A stretch of 10,587 bases of DNA from the NCBI GenBank assembly GCA_027624675.1, contig JAQBTZ010000014.1, positions 1-10,587 of the forward strand, read 5' to 3'. This document shows positions 10,275 to 10,587 of the stretch, in pieces. Origin of the DNA: a bacterium (GTDB lineage: Bacteria; Patescibacteriota; WWE3; 2-01-FULL-39-13; JAQBTZ01). Below the pieces are notes generated by a model. It did not search any database. It was not told the origin of the DNA and was given only the letters and a program-made list of their open reading frames with translations. Numbering within the stretch: the stretch's first letter is position 1; each line of letters begins with the position of its first letter. The position numbers and the translations under genes were made by a program.

Positions 10275-10587
10275 TGAAATTAATAGTTGGACTTGGTAAT
10301 CCAGGCGAAAAATACATTTACACCCGTCATAATATTGGCTTTATAATTTTAGATGCTTTAGCAAAAAAACTTGATGTTGAATTTAAAAAAGAAGACAAGT
10401 TTAAATCGTTTCTAGCGGAATTAAGGTCAGACCCAGCTGAGCTGGGTCTGACCTTGTTGGTTAAACCCCAAACATACATGAATTTATCAGGAGATAGTGT
10501 AAGGCTAGTTTCTGATTTTTATAAAATTGAACCAAAAGATATATTGGTAATACACGACGATCTAGATTTTGAAGTAGGGGAGTTAAA
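10274..10587 (+). CDS. pth: peptidyl-tRNA hydrolase (partial, runs off window) with an in-frame palindromic insert
   Basis: Pth recycles peptidyl-tRNA released from stalled ribosomes. The visible 104 codons contain LIVGLGNPGEKYIYTRHNIGF (catalytic H near residue 19), KPQTYMNLSG (substrate-binding Asn) and VIHDDLD (catalytic Asp region), all intact. Codons 50-61 are encoded by a perfect 33-nt palindrome (10423-10455) giving LRSDPAELGLTL. In bacterial Pth this place, between KF and the LLVKPQTYMN strand, is a variable strand-turn-strand. The insert is three residues longer than the E. coli stretch and keeps the frame open. The gene starts one base before the end of ybeY, so translation is coupled. 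The 3' half lies beyond the window. Confidence 0.95.
   Translation, partial: MKLIVGLGNPGEKYIYTRHNIGFIILDALAKKLDVEFKKEDKFKSFLAELRSDPAELGLTLLVKPQTYMNLSGDSVRLVSDFYKIEPKDILVIHDDLDFEVGEL
10423..10455. repeat. 33-nt perfect palindromic element, copy 2, inside pth
   Basis: The arm AAGGTCAGACCCAGCT, a single G, and its exact complement. Compared with the copy at 9302-9333, position 13 of the arm is A instead of T, and the other arm carries the matching T instead of A. Its length is a multiple of three and it contains no stop in the pth frame. Confidence 0.92.

Noticed and set aside
1..10587. CRISPR array, tRNA or rRNA genes
   Set aside because: No regularly spaced repeats with unique spacers, no cloverleaf with a GTTC-type T-loop and no rRNA-like block was seen; gaps between genes are all under 250 nt.

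Overview
This AT-rich window most resembles a genome of the Candidate Phyla Radiation (Patescibacteria), possibly the Microgenomates/WWE3 side. The evidence is the run of short core proteins (editing-domain-less ProS, ~97-aa YbeY, 65-aa S21), sparse Shine-Dalgarno sequences, many start codons 6-7 nt after a -10-like box, and a mix of small toxin-antitoxin modules with housekeeping genes. UGA is used as a stop (radC, proS), so the code is standard and not the Gracilibacteria variant. The lineage is an inference from gene style only.

Layout. 1-1240: the tip of a possible divergent gene, then an RseP-type site-2 protease. 1241-1860: a 36-aa ORF on the minus strand with a strong ribosome binding site, divergent from a RelE/ParE-like toxin-type protein. 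1861-2656: a compact mobile element, a REP-associated tyrosine transposase (RAYT) between perfect 19-bp inverted repeats. 2683-3351: radC, then a perfect 31-nt palindrome in the convergent gap. 3391-5021 (minus): an ECF sigma factor overlapping by 4 nt a membrane DUF4349-type presumed anti-sigma protein. 5087-5563: a YgjP-like zinc metallopeptidase. 5573-6095 (minus): a BrnT/BrnA-type toxin-antitoxin pair. 6233-7402 (plus): a Phd/VapC pair with a third overlapping gene that looks like a degenerate HsdR-N nuclease domain. These two modules share a 137-bp divergent control region with two operator-like inverted repeats. 7469-8023: a membrane-anchored cupredoxin with a strong terminator. 8127-9296: proS, expressed from a promoter built of five 7-bp tandem repeats. 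9347-10587: a HIT-family protein, then the translation and RNA-quality cluster rpsU-ybeY-pth (pth runs off the window).

The most interesting signal is a dispersed perfect palindrome of 32-33 nt with arms beginning AAGGTCAGACCC. One copy sits 5 nt after the proS stop, where ProS appears to have lost its usual C-terminal tail. The other lies inside the pth reading frame, which it extends without breaking, adding a loop-like peptide to peptidyl-tRNA hydrolase. The two copies differ by a paired substitution that keeps the palindrome perfect. This is comparable to the in-frame palindromic elements known from Rickettsia. The RAYT in the same window shows that single-strand hairpin mobility is present here, although its own end repeats differ from these palindromes.
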